64,000 nt of DNA from contig CAKQDU010000001.1 of the NCBI GenBank assembly GCA_934229625.1, positions 1 through 64,000 of the forward strand, given 5' to 3'. Shown here piece after piece: positions 17,172 to 26,606 of the stretch (position 1 is its first letter; each line of letters begins with the position of its first letter). A program made the translations under genes and the position numbers. The stretch is from an uncultured Alphaproteobacteria bacterium. Lineage in GTDB: Bacteria; Pseudomonadota; Alphaproteobacteria; RF32; CAG-239. The notes beneath the pieces were generated by a model. The model ran no database searches. It saw only the letters and a list, made by a program, of their open reading frames with translations, and was not told the origin of the DNA.

Positions 17172-18170
17172 ATGACAAAGTTGGATAAGATAGAAATTGT
17201 GCGACGTCTGAATGATGACGCAGGGCAAAAAGAGCTTTTTAGAGAAGCTGATGAGGTTCGCCGCAAATATGTTGGAGATGAAGTGCATTTGCGCGGACTT
17301 ATTGAGTTTTCAAATATCTGCCGCAATAATTGCCTGTATTGCGGAATCCGCCGCGATAACAAATGCTTAAACCGCTACCGCATGAGCGAAGAAGAACTGA
17401 TAGAAACCGCTCGTCGCGGTGCGGAATTGGGTTTTAAGACCATTGTAATGCAGTCCGGCGAAGATATGTATTATAGCGCCGAGCGGATGTGCCGCATTGT
17501 GGAAGCCATCAAAAAGTTTGATGTGGCTGTCACTTTGAGCATGGGCGAACGGAGCTATGAAGAATATAAAGCCTTCAAGGAAGCAGGTGCCGACCGCTAT
17601 TTGATGCGCATAGAAACTACTGATAAGGATTTGTATCATAAACTTGACCCGGAAATGAGCTGGCAGCACCGCTATGAATGCTTGCTGATGCTTAAAGAAC
17701 TTGGATATGAGCTTGGGTCTGGCAGTATGGTCGGTCTGCCTGGGCAAAGCGTGGAATCTATTGCCGATGATTTGCTGTTTATGCAAAAATTGGATGTGGA
17801 TATGGCCGGAATAGGTCCGTTTATTCCGCATCATCAGACGCCGCTTAAAGACGCCGCCAAAGGCACGCTGGATTTGGCGTTGCGGACAATGTCTTTGATG
17901 CGGATTATGCTGCCGGATATAAATATTCCGGCGACTACGGCAATGGAGAGCCTGCATCCGCAAGGTCGCATAAAAGCATTAAAATGCGGCGCAAACGTGG
18001 TGATGCCTAATATAACTGAAGGCGAATATCGCAAACTTTATGAGCTGTATCCGGGAAAAATCTGCGTGGACGATACTCCGGCGCATTGCCGCAGCTGTAT
18101 AAGCTTGAAAATTATGAGTATCGGGCGGACAATCGGGCAGGGGTACGGCAGTCATAAAAAATCTGCCTAA
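17172..18170 (+). CDS. hydE: [FeFe]-hydrogenase maturase HydE
   Basis: A 332-residue radical SAM enzyme. CRNNCLYC (Cys50, 54, 57) is the CX3CX2C cluster motif that distinguishes HydE and its relatives; MQSGEDMYY, IETTDKDLYHKLDP, GSMVGLPGQ and GPFIPHHQTPL fit HydE rather than biotin synthase or PylB. HydE helps build the dithiomethylamine-bridged H-cluster with HydF and HydG. Neither partner nor a hydrogenase is in the window, so the genes must be dispersed. The ATG at 17172 is preferred to a TTG ten codons upstream. Confidence 0.88.
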   Translation: MTKLDKIEIVRRLNDDAGQKELFREADEVRRKYVGDEVHLRGLIEFSNICRNNCLYCGIRRDNKCLNRYRMSEEELIETARRGAELGFKTIVMQSGEDMYYSAERMCRIVEAIKKFDVAVTLSMGERSYEEYKAFKEAGADRYLMRIETTDKDLYHKLDPEMSWQHRYECLLMLKELGYELGSGSMVGLPGQSVESIADDLLFMQKLDVDMAGIGPFIPHHQTPLKDAAKGTLDLALRTMSLMRIMLPDINIPATTAMESLHPQGRIKALKCGANVVMPNITEGEYRKLYELYPGKICVDDTPAHCRSCISLKIMSIGRTIGQGYGSHKKSA

Positions 18171-18188
18171 ATAGAAAGGATGTTAAAA

Positions 18189-19034
18189 ATGAAAAATTTG
18201 TGTTTTGTTTTAGCTTTGCTGTTTGTCGCTTCGGCTTCGGCGCAGCCTTTGTCGGTTGAAAATAATACGGCGACGGCAGCTCAAAATAATGGTGAACCGG
18301 TAATGCTTTCGGCCGAAAATGCTGAAAACGATTCAGAAGCCGTTTCAGCGGAAGACGGACAATCGGCAGATGTGGATGCGGAAGGAGATGCTGCTGCGGA
18401 AATTCCTGAGCCGAAACCGATTGAATATATGCCGAATCCAAGTAATTTTTCAGCAGATTTTATGAGTTCGCTTTATCAATGCCAACCGGCAAAAGAGCAA
18501 CAAAATTTATCCGGTTTTGAAGAAGTGTCAATTATAGGTAGTGTAGACGGTCGCTGCCAGCTAAAATATGATGATTTTATTTTGGCCGTGCCAAACGAAC
18601 TTTTGCCGAACATTCATAGTATGAGTGATATAAGGCAGCTTTTGATAAATAAAGATATAGCTCATTATCAGCCGCAGTATGAATATGCCGGATTGTTGCG
18701 AGAATTGAATATTTGCAGCAAAAGTTTTGTCGGACATAATGCTTATTTGCATCGCCAAAACCGCAATGGCGTGTCAATTACAAAAGGACTTACTTCTAAG
18801 ACGGAAAAAGGCGGTTGCACAATCAGATTGCTTAATCAGTTAAATATGAATGACAGCTTTCGTGATTATAGCGTTGTCTGCCGCATTCCGGCAAATGATA
18901 TGCAATTGATTTTGGGTGCTTATACAGATTTGTTGAATGATAATAATGCCGCTGATGAGGCGTTTAAAAAGGCAGATGCCGAAATTATGTTTCGTTTGCA
19001 ACAAGTCGGATATTGTCTAAAACCTAAGCTTTAA
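18189..19034 (+). CDS. Exported protein of unknown function
   Basis: A 281-residue protein with a signal peptide (MKNLCFVLALLFVASASAQ), an acidic Ala/Glu-rich linker (about 20-80) and a C-terminal domain with six to eight Cys, probably disulphide-bonded in the periplasm. AGAAAGG is placed correctly for the ATG at 18189 rather than the one at 18180. It follows hydE by 18 nt and may be cotranscribed, but nothing suggests a role in hydrogenase assembly. No family recognised. Confidence 0.75.
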   Translation: MKNLCFVLALLFVASASAQPLSVENNTATAAQNNGEPVMLSAENAENDSEAVSAEDGQSADVDAEGDAAAEIPEPKPIEYMPNPSNFSADFMSSLYQCQPAKEQQNLSGFEEVSIIGSVDGRCQLKYDDFILAVPNELLPNIHSMSDIRQLLINKDIAHYQPQYEYAGLLRELNICSKSFVGHNAYLHRQNRNGVSITKGLTSKTEKGGCTIRLLNQLNMNDSFRDYSVVCRIPANDMQLILGAYTDLLNDNNAADEAFKKADAEIMFRLQQVGYCLKPKL

Positions 19035-19064
19035 ATTGACAATGGTAATATTTTGAAAGGCGAA

Positions 19065-19553
19065 CTATAAGTCTTTCATTTTATCTAAATTTGAAATTAT
19101 AGAAATGCTGTCGTAATCAATTTTAATGTATTTTCGCTGTGACGGAATCATAATACAATAGTTTTCGCTGCAATTTTCAATCAAAAAAATGTCCAGACAT
19201 TTTTCATTGGTGCATTTTACGCGTAAAGAATTTTGCAAAAAAGCTTTTTGTTCATAAAATTTATTCAGACCGGTCTTTTTCAGCATTTTATTCATTGCTT
19301 TTTTGCGTGCAGCGCTAATTGGGCAGTCCGCACCAAACCAAACTATTTTCTTTTTTCCGGTTACAGCCGAATAAAAATCGCTGTCTTTTTGCTGCCATAT
19401 ATCATCTGAAGTATATTTTATATCGGGAACAAAAAAATGTCTTATCAAAAGTATTATTGCTATGGAAACGGCAATATATTTCAGCAAACGAGGCAGTATT
19501 TTTGTTTTGTTTGCATCTAGGTCTTTTGTTTTTATTTGATGAACAGACGGCAT
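19065..19553 (-). CDS. Membrane-anchored thioredoxin-like protein (tentative)
   Basis: A 162-residue protein with one N-terminal membrane helix (about 22-42) and a periplasmic part. KIVWFGADCPIS resembles the first strand and active-site turn of a thioredoxin fold, with a single Cys in a CPxS pattern; three more Cys occur near KCTNEKCLD and NCSENYC. CGGAGG precedes the ATG at 19553. It is the last gene of the glycan operon that begins at 23266. Thioredoxin-like assignment is a guess from one motif. Confidence 0.55.
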   Translation of the reverse strand: MPSVHQIKTKDLDANKTKILPRLLKYIAVSIAIILLIRHFFVPDIKYTSDDIWQQKDSDFYSAVTGKKKIVWFGADCPISAARKKAMNKMLKKTGLNKFYEQKAFLQNSLRVKCTNEKCLDIFLIENCSENYCIMIPSQRKYIKIDYDSISIISNLDKMKDL

Positions 19554-19555
19554 TT

Positions 19556-20044
19556 TTAAGCCTCCGTATCTATTTGTTGCGCGCATTTGCGAAACGAGTA
19601 ATATTTATGCAATATAAAAGTAACAATGGTGGAAAAAGTTAAATATAAAGCCTGCGCTATAAGCGGCGACAAACCGACAATAAGCATCAAAAAGCTTAAA
19701 ATAGGCGAGTTAATAAGATATAAAAATAAGTAAACAGACCAAGCTTTGACAAATTCTTTTTTCCAATCGCCGTGGCTTCTGAAAACGTAATAACGCATAG
19801 TTAAAAAAGAAATGTTTATTGTTATGACATATTGTAAAAACAGCGCGGCATTGGCTATCAATACCGGAGCAAAATCAAAGCTGAACGAAGTGTTGATTGT
19901 TTCAAATATCCACAAAATCAGCGCTAAAATGCAATAAGCAAAAACTGTGTTAAAACCTCCGACCAACAGAAAACGAAGCTTTTGCGGCAGCTTGAACCAT
20001 ATGTTTTCTGCCCATAGATAAAGTTTGATAAAAGACTTAATCAT
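19556..20044 (-). CDS. GtrA-family membrane protein
   Basis: A 162-residue protein with four membrane helices and the GtrA signature (RFLLVGGFNTVFAYCI near the start, YYVFRSHGDWKKEF in the middle loop). GtrA-type proteins are thought to move polyprenyl-phosphate-linked sugars across the inner membrane. It overlaps the YdjC-like gene by 8 bp and lies in one operon with a GT2 enzyme and a GT-C enzyme, which fits that role. Confidence 0.85.
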   Translation of the reverse strand: MIKSFIKLYLWAENIWFKLPQKLRFLLVGGFNTVFAYCILALILWIFETINTSFSFDFAPVLIANAALFLQYVITINISFLTMRYYVFRSHGDWKKEFVKAWSVYLFLYLINSPILSFLMLIVGLSPLIAQALYLTFSTIVTFILHKYYSFRKCAQQIDTEA

Positions 20045-20876
20045 TTATGTTCTCCAGAACTTTTTTATTCAACAGCGTTTCCAGTTCGGTTGTGCGATAA
20101 GAGGATAAGATATTTTTATCCCATATATCCTGCGGATAATTTTTATCAATTTCAGGCATTCCCGGGTGAATCATAATTTCTACGGCTTTGTACCCTGAAG
20201 GTATTTTTACCCCGTTAAACTGCTCTTTGGAAATTTTGCAAGTATAGAGCAGGGTGTAGAAATAAACATCATTTTTATAACCGTTCCATTGGCACAAAAA
20301 ACGCAGCAGTATGTATTTAATCAGCGCACCGTCAAACAGCCAGCTTTTGTTTTTATTATATTTCAAAGTGTTGAATGCGTTTTCGTTCATCACGCGGATG
20401 CGTGGCACTTCAAATTCTTTTTGCAGTTTGCGCAGAGCCTTGAAAATCTGCGGAATCATATGCACATGGCGATGACTGTCTAAATGCTGCAAAGGCAATC
20501 CGGTATCCAAATATTTTAGGATTTGGGCGCGCATTTCTGTTTCGACTTGTTGACGAAGCTGTTTAGGTTTAAGCAATGACAACAAAAATAAATTTAAAAA
20601 TCCGTTTTTGAGTTTGCCTTGCTCATTTACTAAAAGCGGTATTTTTTTCGCCGGAGCCGCCGGATATTCATTAGTCAGGTTTAGATGCAGACCAATTTCC
20701 ATATTTGGCATTTCTTTAGCTAGTTTTACGGCATCATCGGCGTATTTTTGGTTTATCATCAGGCTGGCGCTGTTTAAAATACCCTCACGATGAGCCTTAA
20801 CGATTGCCGCGTTAACACCTTTGCTGATACCGAAATCATCGGCGTTAAATATCTTTTTTATCGTCATGTTTTTCAT
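20037..20876 (-). CDS. YdjC/ChbG-family carbohydrate deacetylase
   Basis: A 279-residue deacetylase of the YdjC family. FNADDFGISKGVN holds the metal-binding Asp, MEIGLHLNLT and LDSHRHVHMIPQI supply the His residues, and MIHPGMPE is the C-terminal motif. Relatives remove N-acetyl groups from amino sugars, including HpnK-like enzymes of lipid glycosides. Start could be 20876 or 20867. It overlaps the flanking GT2 and gtrA genes, so the product probably edits a lipid-linked amino sugar. Confidence 0.85.
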   Translation of the reverse strand: MKNMTIKKIFNADDFGISKGVNAAIVKAHREGILNSASLMINQKYADDAVKLAKEMPNMEIGLHLNLTNEYPAAPAKKIPLLVNEQGKLKNGFLNLFLLSLLKPKQLRQQVETEMRAQILKYLDTGLPLQHLDSHRHVHMIPQIFKALRKLQKEFEVPRIRVMNENAFNTLKYNKNKSWLFDGALIKYILLRFLCQWNGYKNDVYFYTLLYTCKISKEQFNGVKIPSGYKAVEIMIHPGMPEIDKNYPQDIWDKNILSSYRTTELETLLNKKVLENIND

Positions 20877-21813
20877 CTTTCGTTATATAATCAGCCATAT
20901 AGAGCGGACGTTTTTTAACTTCCATGTGAATTTTGCCGATATATTCGCCGATGATGCCTAAACATATCAGCTGTACAGAACCCAAAAAAATCACAGTAAT
21001 CATTATAGTTGCATAGCCGGGAGTGGGATTATGCAGAAAGAAATGTTCAAAAAATACATAAATGCCCAGTAAAAATGCCGTCGAGGCTGCTATCAATCCA
21101 AGATAAATCGCCAGACGCAGCGGAAGCACCGAAAATTGTACAATGCTGTTGACTGCTAAATGCAAAGATTTCAAAAAATTGTATTTTGATTCTCCGCTAA
21201 AACGTTCCGGCGCCACAAAATCAATGATTGCGACATTGTCATGCGGCATAATCCAACTTAACAGTCCGCGAAACAGTCTGTCTTGTTCATTAAAGCCTTT
21301 AAGAAAATCTATATATTTTCTGTCAAGCAATCTAAAATCTGGAGCGCTTTCCATAATTTTAGTATCTGAAAGTTTGTTTAGAATAAAATAAAAAGTTTTG
21401 GCGCATAGTTTATAAAACTTAGAGGTAGCTTTGTTGTCAACACGTTTTGTCAGTACAATTTCTTTACCTTTTTGCCAAAGTTCAATCATTTTCGGAATAT
21501 AGAACGGTGGGTGTTGCAAATCAGAATCCATAAAAATAACAGCATCGCCTTTAGCATAATCCATCCCGGCAGTCATGGCAATTTCATGTCCGAAATTGCG
21601 TTTAAGCTGCACCACTTTTACACGGCTGTCTTTTTTTTGCAGTTTAAGGCAATTGGAGTATGTTTTGTCGGAGCTGCCGTCATCCACATATAAAAATTCA
21701 AAATCTACATTTGCCGTTTTTTTCAATTCGGTATTAAGCTGCTTATATAGTTCTGTTACATTATTTTGCTCATTATAAGCAGAAATAACAATGCTGACTA
21801 ATTTATTCGGCAT
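20845..21813 (-). CDS. GtrB/ArnC-like GT2 glycosyltransferase
   Basis: A 322-residue polyprenyl-phosphate glycosyltransferase. VSIVISAYNEQNNV and YVDDGSSDKT form the nucleotide site, FMDSDLQHPP carries the DXD motif, and two C-terminal helices (about 235-300) anchor it in the inner membrane. It overlaps the deacetylase by 32 bp and the GT-C gene by 11 bp. It probably makes the lipid-linked sugar that GtrA flips and the GT-C enzyme uses. Confidence 0.88.
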   Translation of the reverse strand: MPNKLVSIVISAYNEQNNVTELYKQLNTELKKTANVDFEFLYVDDGSSDKTYSNCLKLQKKDSRVKVVQLKRNFGHEIAMTAGMDYAKGDAVIFMDSDLQHPPFYIPKMIELWQKGKEIVLTKRVDNKATSKFYKLCAKTFYFILNKLSDTKIMESAPDFRLLDRKYIDFLKGFNEQDRLFRGLLSWIMPHDNVAIIDFVAPERFSGESKYNFLKSLHLAVNSIVQFSVLPLRLAIYLGLIAASTAFLLGIYVFFEHFFLHNPTPGYATIMITVIFLGSVQLICLGIIGEYIGKIHMEVKKRPLYMADYITKDEKHDDKKDI

Positions 21814-23266
21814 TTTTAGACTCCTTTACATTGTAATACCCCACAAACAAATCACGAACCTTTATTCTGCCGAAAAAGCTGGTGTAGGCCATTTTTATGT
21901 TTTGCGGAGCTGTTAATTTATCGCCGTATTTTTCTTTGTATGTCATATAGCTTTGATAGTTTGACAATATGACCAAAGCTCCTTTTTTTTCATAGTCAGT
22001 TGCGTCAAGCCAGGGATTGTTTTCGGGATTCAGCCATATCATCGGTTTTATCTCATGTTTTCCGTAAAGGGCAAACATATTGGCAAACCAAACATCAGAG
22101 CCAACATATTCTAATTGTTGTCCGTTTGTGCGTTCAGCCCATTTTTGTTCTAGCATCTGCACTATAGAAGGGCAGTCGCTTCGAAAACGTTCACTTGTCG
22201 TGATAACGCATTGGAGACCATAGGCCAAAGAGAACAATAGACTCCAGACAGCCATAATCGCCGAATAACGCAAGGTTTTTTCATTATTAAGTTTGAGAGG
22301 AAAAAAGTACACAAGCATTATACCTGTTAAAAATTGGTTTGGAAAACCCCACATGCTTTTGAGCGGAGTGCCTGCAATAAGGCTTATGAGCGCAAAGACT
22401 GTCAGCGGAAAAAATCCGCAAATAAGCAAAAATTTACTGTTTTCGGCAGTTACGGAAGGTTTATTTTCTTTTTCGGAAAATTTATAAAAAGCAGCATAGG
22501 TTAAAAGCGATGCGGCGCTGAATAAAATCTGCGCTCCGATAAATTTAAGCGGGTACAGCAAGTGACGCCATTCACTAGATATTGTTTTATTGGAACTGCG
22601 CATTAAAAAGTAGTCTAAAGTTTCAAAATTATGTTCTGCCAGCCACCAAAAATGGGGGGCGAATAATGCAACTGCACACAAAACAGCAGCATAAGCTTTA
22701 TAATTCAGCAATTGCAGCCGTCCTTTTTTGCAGGTCAGTAAAAAAACGCATATTGCAGCCGGTAACATGATGCCAGTATATTTGTTGAGTAGGTTCAAAC
22801 CGCATAATGCGCTGAATAAAAGCCAATCTTTTATTTTGTTATGAGTATACGCCTGCCAAAAATAATAGGCGCTCATTGGCCATAAAGACAGAGAAACAAC
22901 GTTTACATTAAATTCAACGCTGGAAAAGTTATAAAAAATTATTCCGGCTTGCAGCATTGCCGCCAAGATGGCTTTATTTTTATCAACGAAAAGGCATGCC
23001 AGCTTATATATGTATATAAGTCCTATAAATACAAAAATCTGACTCAGAAAATACATGGCGCCGTCGGTTTTACCGAATGCTAAATAAAAATAATAAGCGA
23101 TAATACCAGAAAACGGCGGATGCTTTGTGGTTCCCAATAAGCTGTACTTACCCCAAATGATGGCCTCTTGTGTGTCCATCGGTAAACTCAGGCGAAGCAG
23201 GGGAACTACGCTCCATAATGTCATATTAAACAGTAAAAACAGTATCCATTTTTTCTTTATATCCAT
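21803..23266 (-). CDS. ArnT-like GT-C glycosyltransferase
   Basis: A 487-residue multi-pass protein of the PMT/ArnT type (GT39/GT83). The first loop has LPMDTQEAIIWGKYSLLG and then KHPPFSGIIAYYF, the pattern of the acidic catalytic loop in ArnT relatives. The soluble C-terminal part (about 360-487) is periplasmic. It is first in a five-gene operon running to 19065. Start is the ATG at 23266, spaced from GGGTG; a GTG at 23275 is less well placed. Lipid A or another envelope glycan is the likely acceptor. Confidence 0.8.
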   Translation of the reverse strand: MDIKKKWILFLLFNMTLWSVVPLLRLSLPMDTQEAIIWGKYSLLGTTKHPPFSGIIAYYFYLAFGKTDGAMYFLSQIFVFIGLIYIYKLACLFVDKNKAILAAMLQAGIIFYNFSSVEFNVNVVSLSLWPMSAYYFWQAYTHNKIKDWLLFSALCGLNLLNKYTGIMLPAAICVFLLTCKKGRLQLLNYKAYAAVLCAVALFAPHFWWLAEHNFETLDYFLMRSSNKTISSEWRHLLYPLKFIGAQILFSAASLLTYAAFYKFSEKENKPSVTAENSKFLLICGFFPLTVFALISLIAGTPLKSMWGFPNQFLTGIMLVYFFPLKLNNEKTLRYSAIMAVWSLLFSLAYGLQCVITTSERFRSDCPSIVQMLEQKWAERTNGQQLEYVGSDVWFANMFALYGKHEIKPMIWLNPENNPWLDATDYEKKGALVILSNYQSYMTYKEKYGDKLTAPQNIKMAYTSFFGRIKVRDLFVGYYNVKESKNAE

Positions 23267-23394
23267 TTTTTTCACCCGATTAACATATCTTAAACAATAT
23301 GTTTATATCATAGCAAATAAAAAAGTATAGTTAAAAAATAAATTAGCTAACCGTTAGTCTAAAAATATACAAAATTTTTTTTTGTCATTTTTTA

Positions 23395-23423
23395 TTGCAA
23401 AAAAAGAAAATATCGGTTATACT
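23395..23423 (+). promoter_or_regulatory. Promoter of the 1049-residue gene
   Basis: TTGCAA (23395-23400), 17-nt spacer, TATACT (23418-23423), about 33 nt before the ATG; GGAGAG is the ribosome-binding site. Confidence 0.65.
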
Positions 23424-23456
23424 AAGAGAAAAGTTGGTTTCGGGTAGGAGAGAAAA

Positions 23457-26400
23457 ATGGTCGACACAGCTGATAAAAATAAAGAATTGTATGCAAAAAT
23501 TGAAGCTATTCAGGCAAAAGAAAAGGCTAATACGCCGGTGACGGATGAAGAAAAGTCTGCCGTGTTGGCTCGACTCAATGAAATGGCTAACAGTTCTATG
23601 GATTTTGATGCCGAGCGTTTGGACAGTATTATTGCGTTTGCATCAGGTTTTAGTAATAATGCCAACGCAGAGGCAATTATGAAAAAAGCTCAGGAGCAAA
23701 AAGCCAAAGCTGCTGAAAATACTCCTGTTCAGACAGAACAAAAAACATCAGAACCTCAGGCTAATGATGAAAAAACGCATGCAGAAGAACAGAGTGTTCC
23801 GGCGGTTGTGCCTTCATATAACTTATATAAAGAATATGCTGAACTCAAAGCCAAAGAAAATCCTACCGAAGAAGAACAGAAAAAAATGGCTGTGTCCGAG
23901 CAATATGCCATCACAATGATAAATAATACTGATAAAGATAAGGTCGATACCGAAGCATCTGTCGCTTTGCAGGACTATTTGGATATTGCGTATTTGGCTA
24001 ATCCTCAAAATAAAGAACAGCTGAAAGAACTGCAGGAAGCTGTCAGCGCTCAGCTGGAAGTGTATGACAAACAAAACGGTTTAGAGGACGTATCCTCCAA
24101 AACTCCTGAGGAAATGAAAAAAAATGAGGAGCTGTGGGCCGGTGTTAATATTGATGTTAAGCCGGTTATGGCTGAACTTAGCTCCATTATGCAGAGCGTG
24201 GACAAAGAGGATGGAAAGGAAATTATCGGCGGTTTGCGTCAAGCCGTAATTTTTGATTTGAAAGATAATGCTCCGGATGAACACGGCGCTGAAATCATGC
24301 AAAAAGCTATGGAAAGCAATGCTGCTGAATTTAAATCTTTGGTAATCGCCGAATATCTGAAACAACAGGCAAAAGCAGAGTTTTGCGAACAGAATAAAAT
24401 TGCACCGGAAAAACTTGATGCGTTATTGATGAAAAGCGCTAAAGGCGAAGATTTGAGTGAAGAAGAAAAAAATACTGTCGTAAAACTTAATGAGCATACA
24501 GCCGATGTATTTAAAAAATCGCAAGATTTTAACGGACCTTTTGCAAATAAAGAATTTTTGAAAAATGCAATTGTAATGTCTCGTTCTCAGTTAATCAATC
24601 GTACGGTAACAAAAGAATCTCGCCGCTCACGTTTGATGAACGCTCCGCAAATTTCTCCGCGGGTTGAAAAAATGAACAGCCAGTTTGCCGAGAAAAATCC
24701 TAAAGTTTATAAAGCGGTGAATATTATAAAAACTGTTGGCATAAATGCTTTGCGCACAGCGGCAATAGGAGCGGCTTTGGGTCCTGTCGGGTTGACGGCT
24801 TATTCTGCTTTGAAAACCGGTAAGGCTATCCGAAAAGCTTATTTGGAATATCGTGAAAAAGAAGGATTGGACGGTTTTAGCTTTAAGAATGTAAAAGGTT
24901 CACTTAAAAATTATGCAAGTTTTGTTAAATATTTGAAACAGCCGGAAAATCGGGCGCAGGCGTTGACTTTGGCAGGACAGGTGGCTGCTACGGCAATTTC
25001 AGGATATTTCACATTAGGCGGAGTAGACACCATTGTTAATAACGCCGGTATTGTCGGAAAAGCTGTCGGCAATGCCGCCGGTATCGGAACAGAACATGTC
25101 GCAGATGCCGCCGTTCAGGCTACCCAACATATAGATTCTGTCGGCGGAGCTATTAAAGCTGGATTTACAAAAATTTTATCATCTCCTCGCCGTGCAGCTA
25201 CAATGGCATCTTCGCTTGGCATAGGAGCTATTAAATTTTTGTCTGAAAAGCATAATCTTAATACGGCTCATAAAAAGATGACGCAGATTTTGGAAGCCAA
25301 TGGTGTGAAAGTGACGGATAAAATGCTTGCTTCTTTGGATGCCGCTTCGGCTAATCCGCAGGAATTTGCCGCAAAATTAAAAGAATTGGCTCCAAATATA
25401 GATGAAAAATCTGCAAAAGCTGCTTTGAAAAATGCTGATTTAGCCAGAAAATCTAATCCTAAATCGGCAGCCATTGGCGCGTTAGCCGGTGCTGCGATTG
25501 GTTTAACGGCTGCGTCGGCTATGGAATTTGTTCATTCAGAAGTTAATGGCGGCGATTTGTCAGACGAAGGCGCTAAAACCGGAATAGGTGATGATAAAAC
25601 AAACGCGGCAGTATTAGATAACGGTGCAGAAGATTTAGCGCATAAAGCTGTTACGGAAAATTGGAATAATGGTGCCGACCAACGTTTGGAATCTTTTGGA
25701 ATTGACGCTAAAAATGCTAATGAAATGTTGCGAGAAATGGGCGTTATCGGCAAAGATGACCATCATTTTTATCGTCAGCACGAATTGGCAAGATTGGTTG
25801 ACGGAGCTAAATTAAATGACGAACAACGCACTCAAATTCAAGATTGGGCTAATGACCGTGAGGCTCGTGTTCATAATTTGAAAGCTTATTTGGCGGAGCA
25901 TGCTCATAATAAAGGTGTCCGCAGCGGCCATGGCGGTCATGTTTCGGCAGCTCCGGTTCCAAATCAAACAATTGAAATTGATAAAAATATCGGCGGTGCA
26001 AAAGAGGATTTGTCAAATAAAGCAATTCCTGAAGAAAAAATTATCGGCAAATCATATCATGTTGAGGGATTGGTTAATCGCAAAAATGAGCTGAGCGGCG
26101 ATGCGGTAGCCAACAATCCGAAAGAGGCTGCGGCTTTGATTATGCATGAAAAAGGATTGAACGGGGCAAAACGCTCTCAATTCATTGTTAAAGACGAGCA
26201 TGGGAATGAAACAACTATTAAAAATAAAATCACTTCTCATTCGCAAACCACAAAGACAACTTATTATCGTGGGTCTCAAGAAGAAAAAGAGGTTGTTGCC
26301 AAAGAAAAAACAAAATTATATAAAACCGGAAGCAAAGCCGGCGATGCAAAAATTACAACTAGGGTTGATATTGACGGCGATGGTAAAAAGGATAAAGTTG

Positions 26401-26606
26401 AAACTATCCGCAGAGCAGACGGCAGCGAGGTTACTTATGCAAAAATGTCTAAGGATGGCGACCGCGTTTTAACTGTGAAGGACAATCAAGGAAATACAAC
26501 AACATTGTCGGCAAGTGAAAAATCAGCAAAAGACGGTTCCAGCAAATCGGAGTCCAAAACCGCGCTTTATCAGGCATGGAAAAATCTAAAAAGTAATGGT
26601 AAGTAG
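23457..26606 (+). CDS. Large unknown protein, 1049 residues
   Basis: I recognise no family. The N-terminal ~380 residues are acidic, helical and soluble. A central part (about 420-700) has several small-residue-rich hydrophobic stretches (GINALRTAAIGAALGPVG, AGQVAATAISGYF, SAAIGALAGAAIGLTAA) that may insert in a membrane, and the C-terminal ~180 residues are Lys/Thr-rich with a DIDGDGKKDK calcium-loop-like motif near residue 970. No signal peptide is seen. It stops directly against a truncated RND gene in the same frame. An effector or structural surface protein is possible. Confidence 0.75.
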   Translation: MVDTADKNKELYAKIEAIQAKEKANTPVTDEEKSAVLARLNEMANSSMDFDAERLDSIIAFASGFSNNANAEAIMKKAQEQKAKAAENTPVQTEQKTSEPQANDEKTHAEEQSVPAVVPSYNLYKEYAELKAKENPTEEEQKKMAVSEQYAITMINNTDKDKVDTEASVALQDYLDIAYLANPQNKEQLKELQEAVSAQLEVYDKQNGLEDVSSKTPEEMKKNEELWAGVNIDVKPVMAELSSIMQSVDKEDGKEIIGGLRQAVIFDLKDNAPDEHGAEIMQKAMESNAAEFKSLVIAEYLKQQAKAEFCEQNKIAPEKLDALLMKSAKGEDLSEEEKNTVVKLNEHTADVFKKSQDFNGPFANKEFLKNAIVMSRSQLINRTVTKESRRSRLMNAPQISPRVEKMNSQFAEKNPKVYKAVNIIKTVGINALRTAAIGAALGPVGLTAYSALKTGKAIRKAYLEYREKEGLDGFSFKNVKGSLKNYASFVKYLKQPENRAQALTLAGQVAATAISGYFTLGGVDTIVNNAGIVGKAVGNAAGIGTEHVADAAVQATQHIDSVGGAIKAGFTKILSSPRRAATMASSLGIGAIKFLSEKHNLNTAHKKMTQILEANGVKVTDKMLASLDAASANPQEFAAKLKELAPNIDEKSAKAALKNADLARKSNPKSAAIGALAGAAIGLTAASAMEFVHSEVNGGDLSDEGAKTGIGDDKTNAAVLDNGAEDLAHKAVTENWNNGADQRLESFGIDAKNANEMLREMGVIGKDDHHFYRQHELARLVDGAKLNDEQRTQIQDWANDREARVHNLKAYLAEHAHNKGVRSGHGGHVSAAPVPNQTIEIDKNIGGAKEDLSNKAIPEEKIIGKSYHVEGLVNRKNELSGDAVANNPKEAAALIMHEKGLNGAKRSQFIVKDEHGNETTIKNKITSHSQTTKTTYYRGSQEEKEVVAKEKTKLYKTGSKAGDAKITTRVDIDGDGKKDKVETIRRADGSEVTYAKMSKDGDRVLTVKDNQGNTTTLSASEKSAKDGSSKSESKTALYQAWKNLKSNGK

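Noticed and set aside
26604..26606. Programmed stop read-through joining the large protein to the RND tail
   Set aside because: The fusion would attach an isolated pump C terminus to an unrelated protein; truncation or an assembly join explains it better. Frame agreement has a one-in-three chance.
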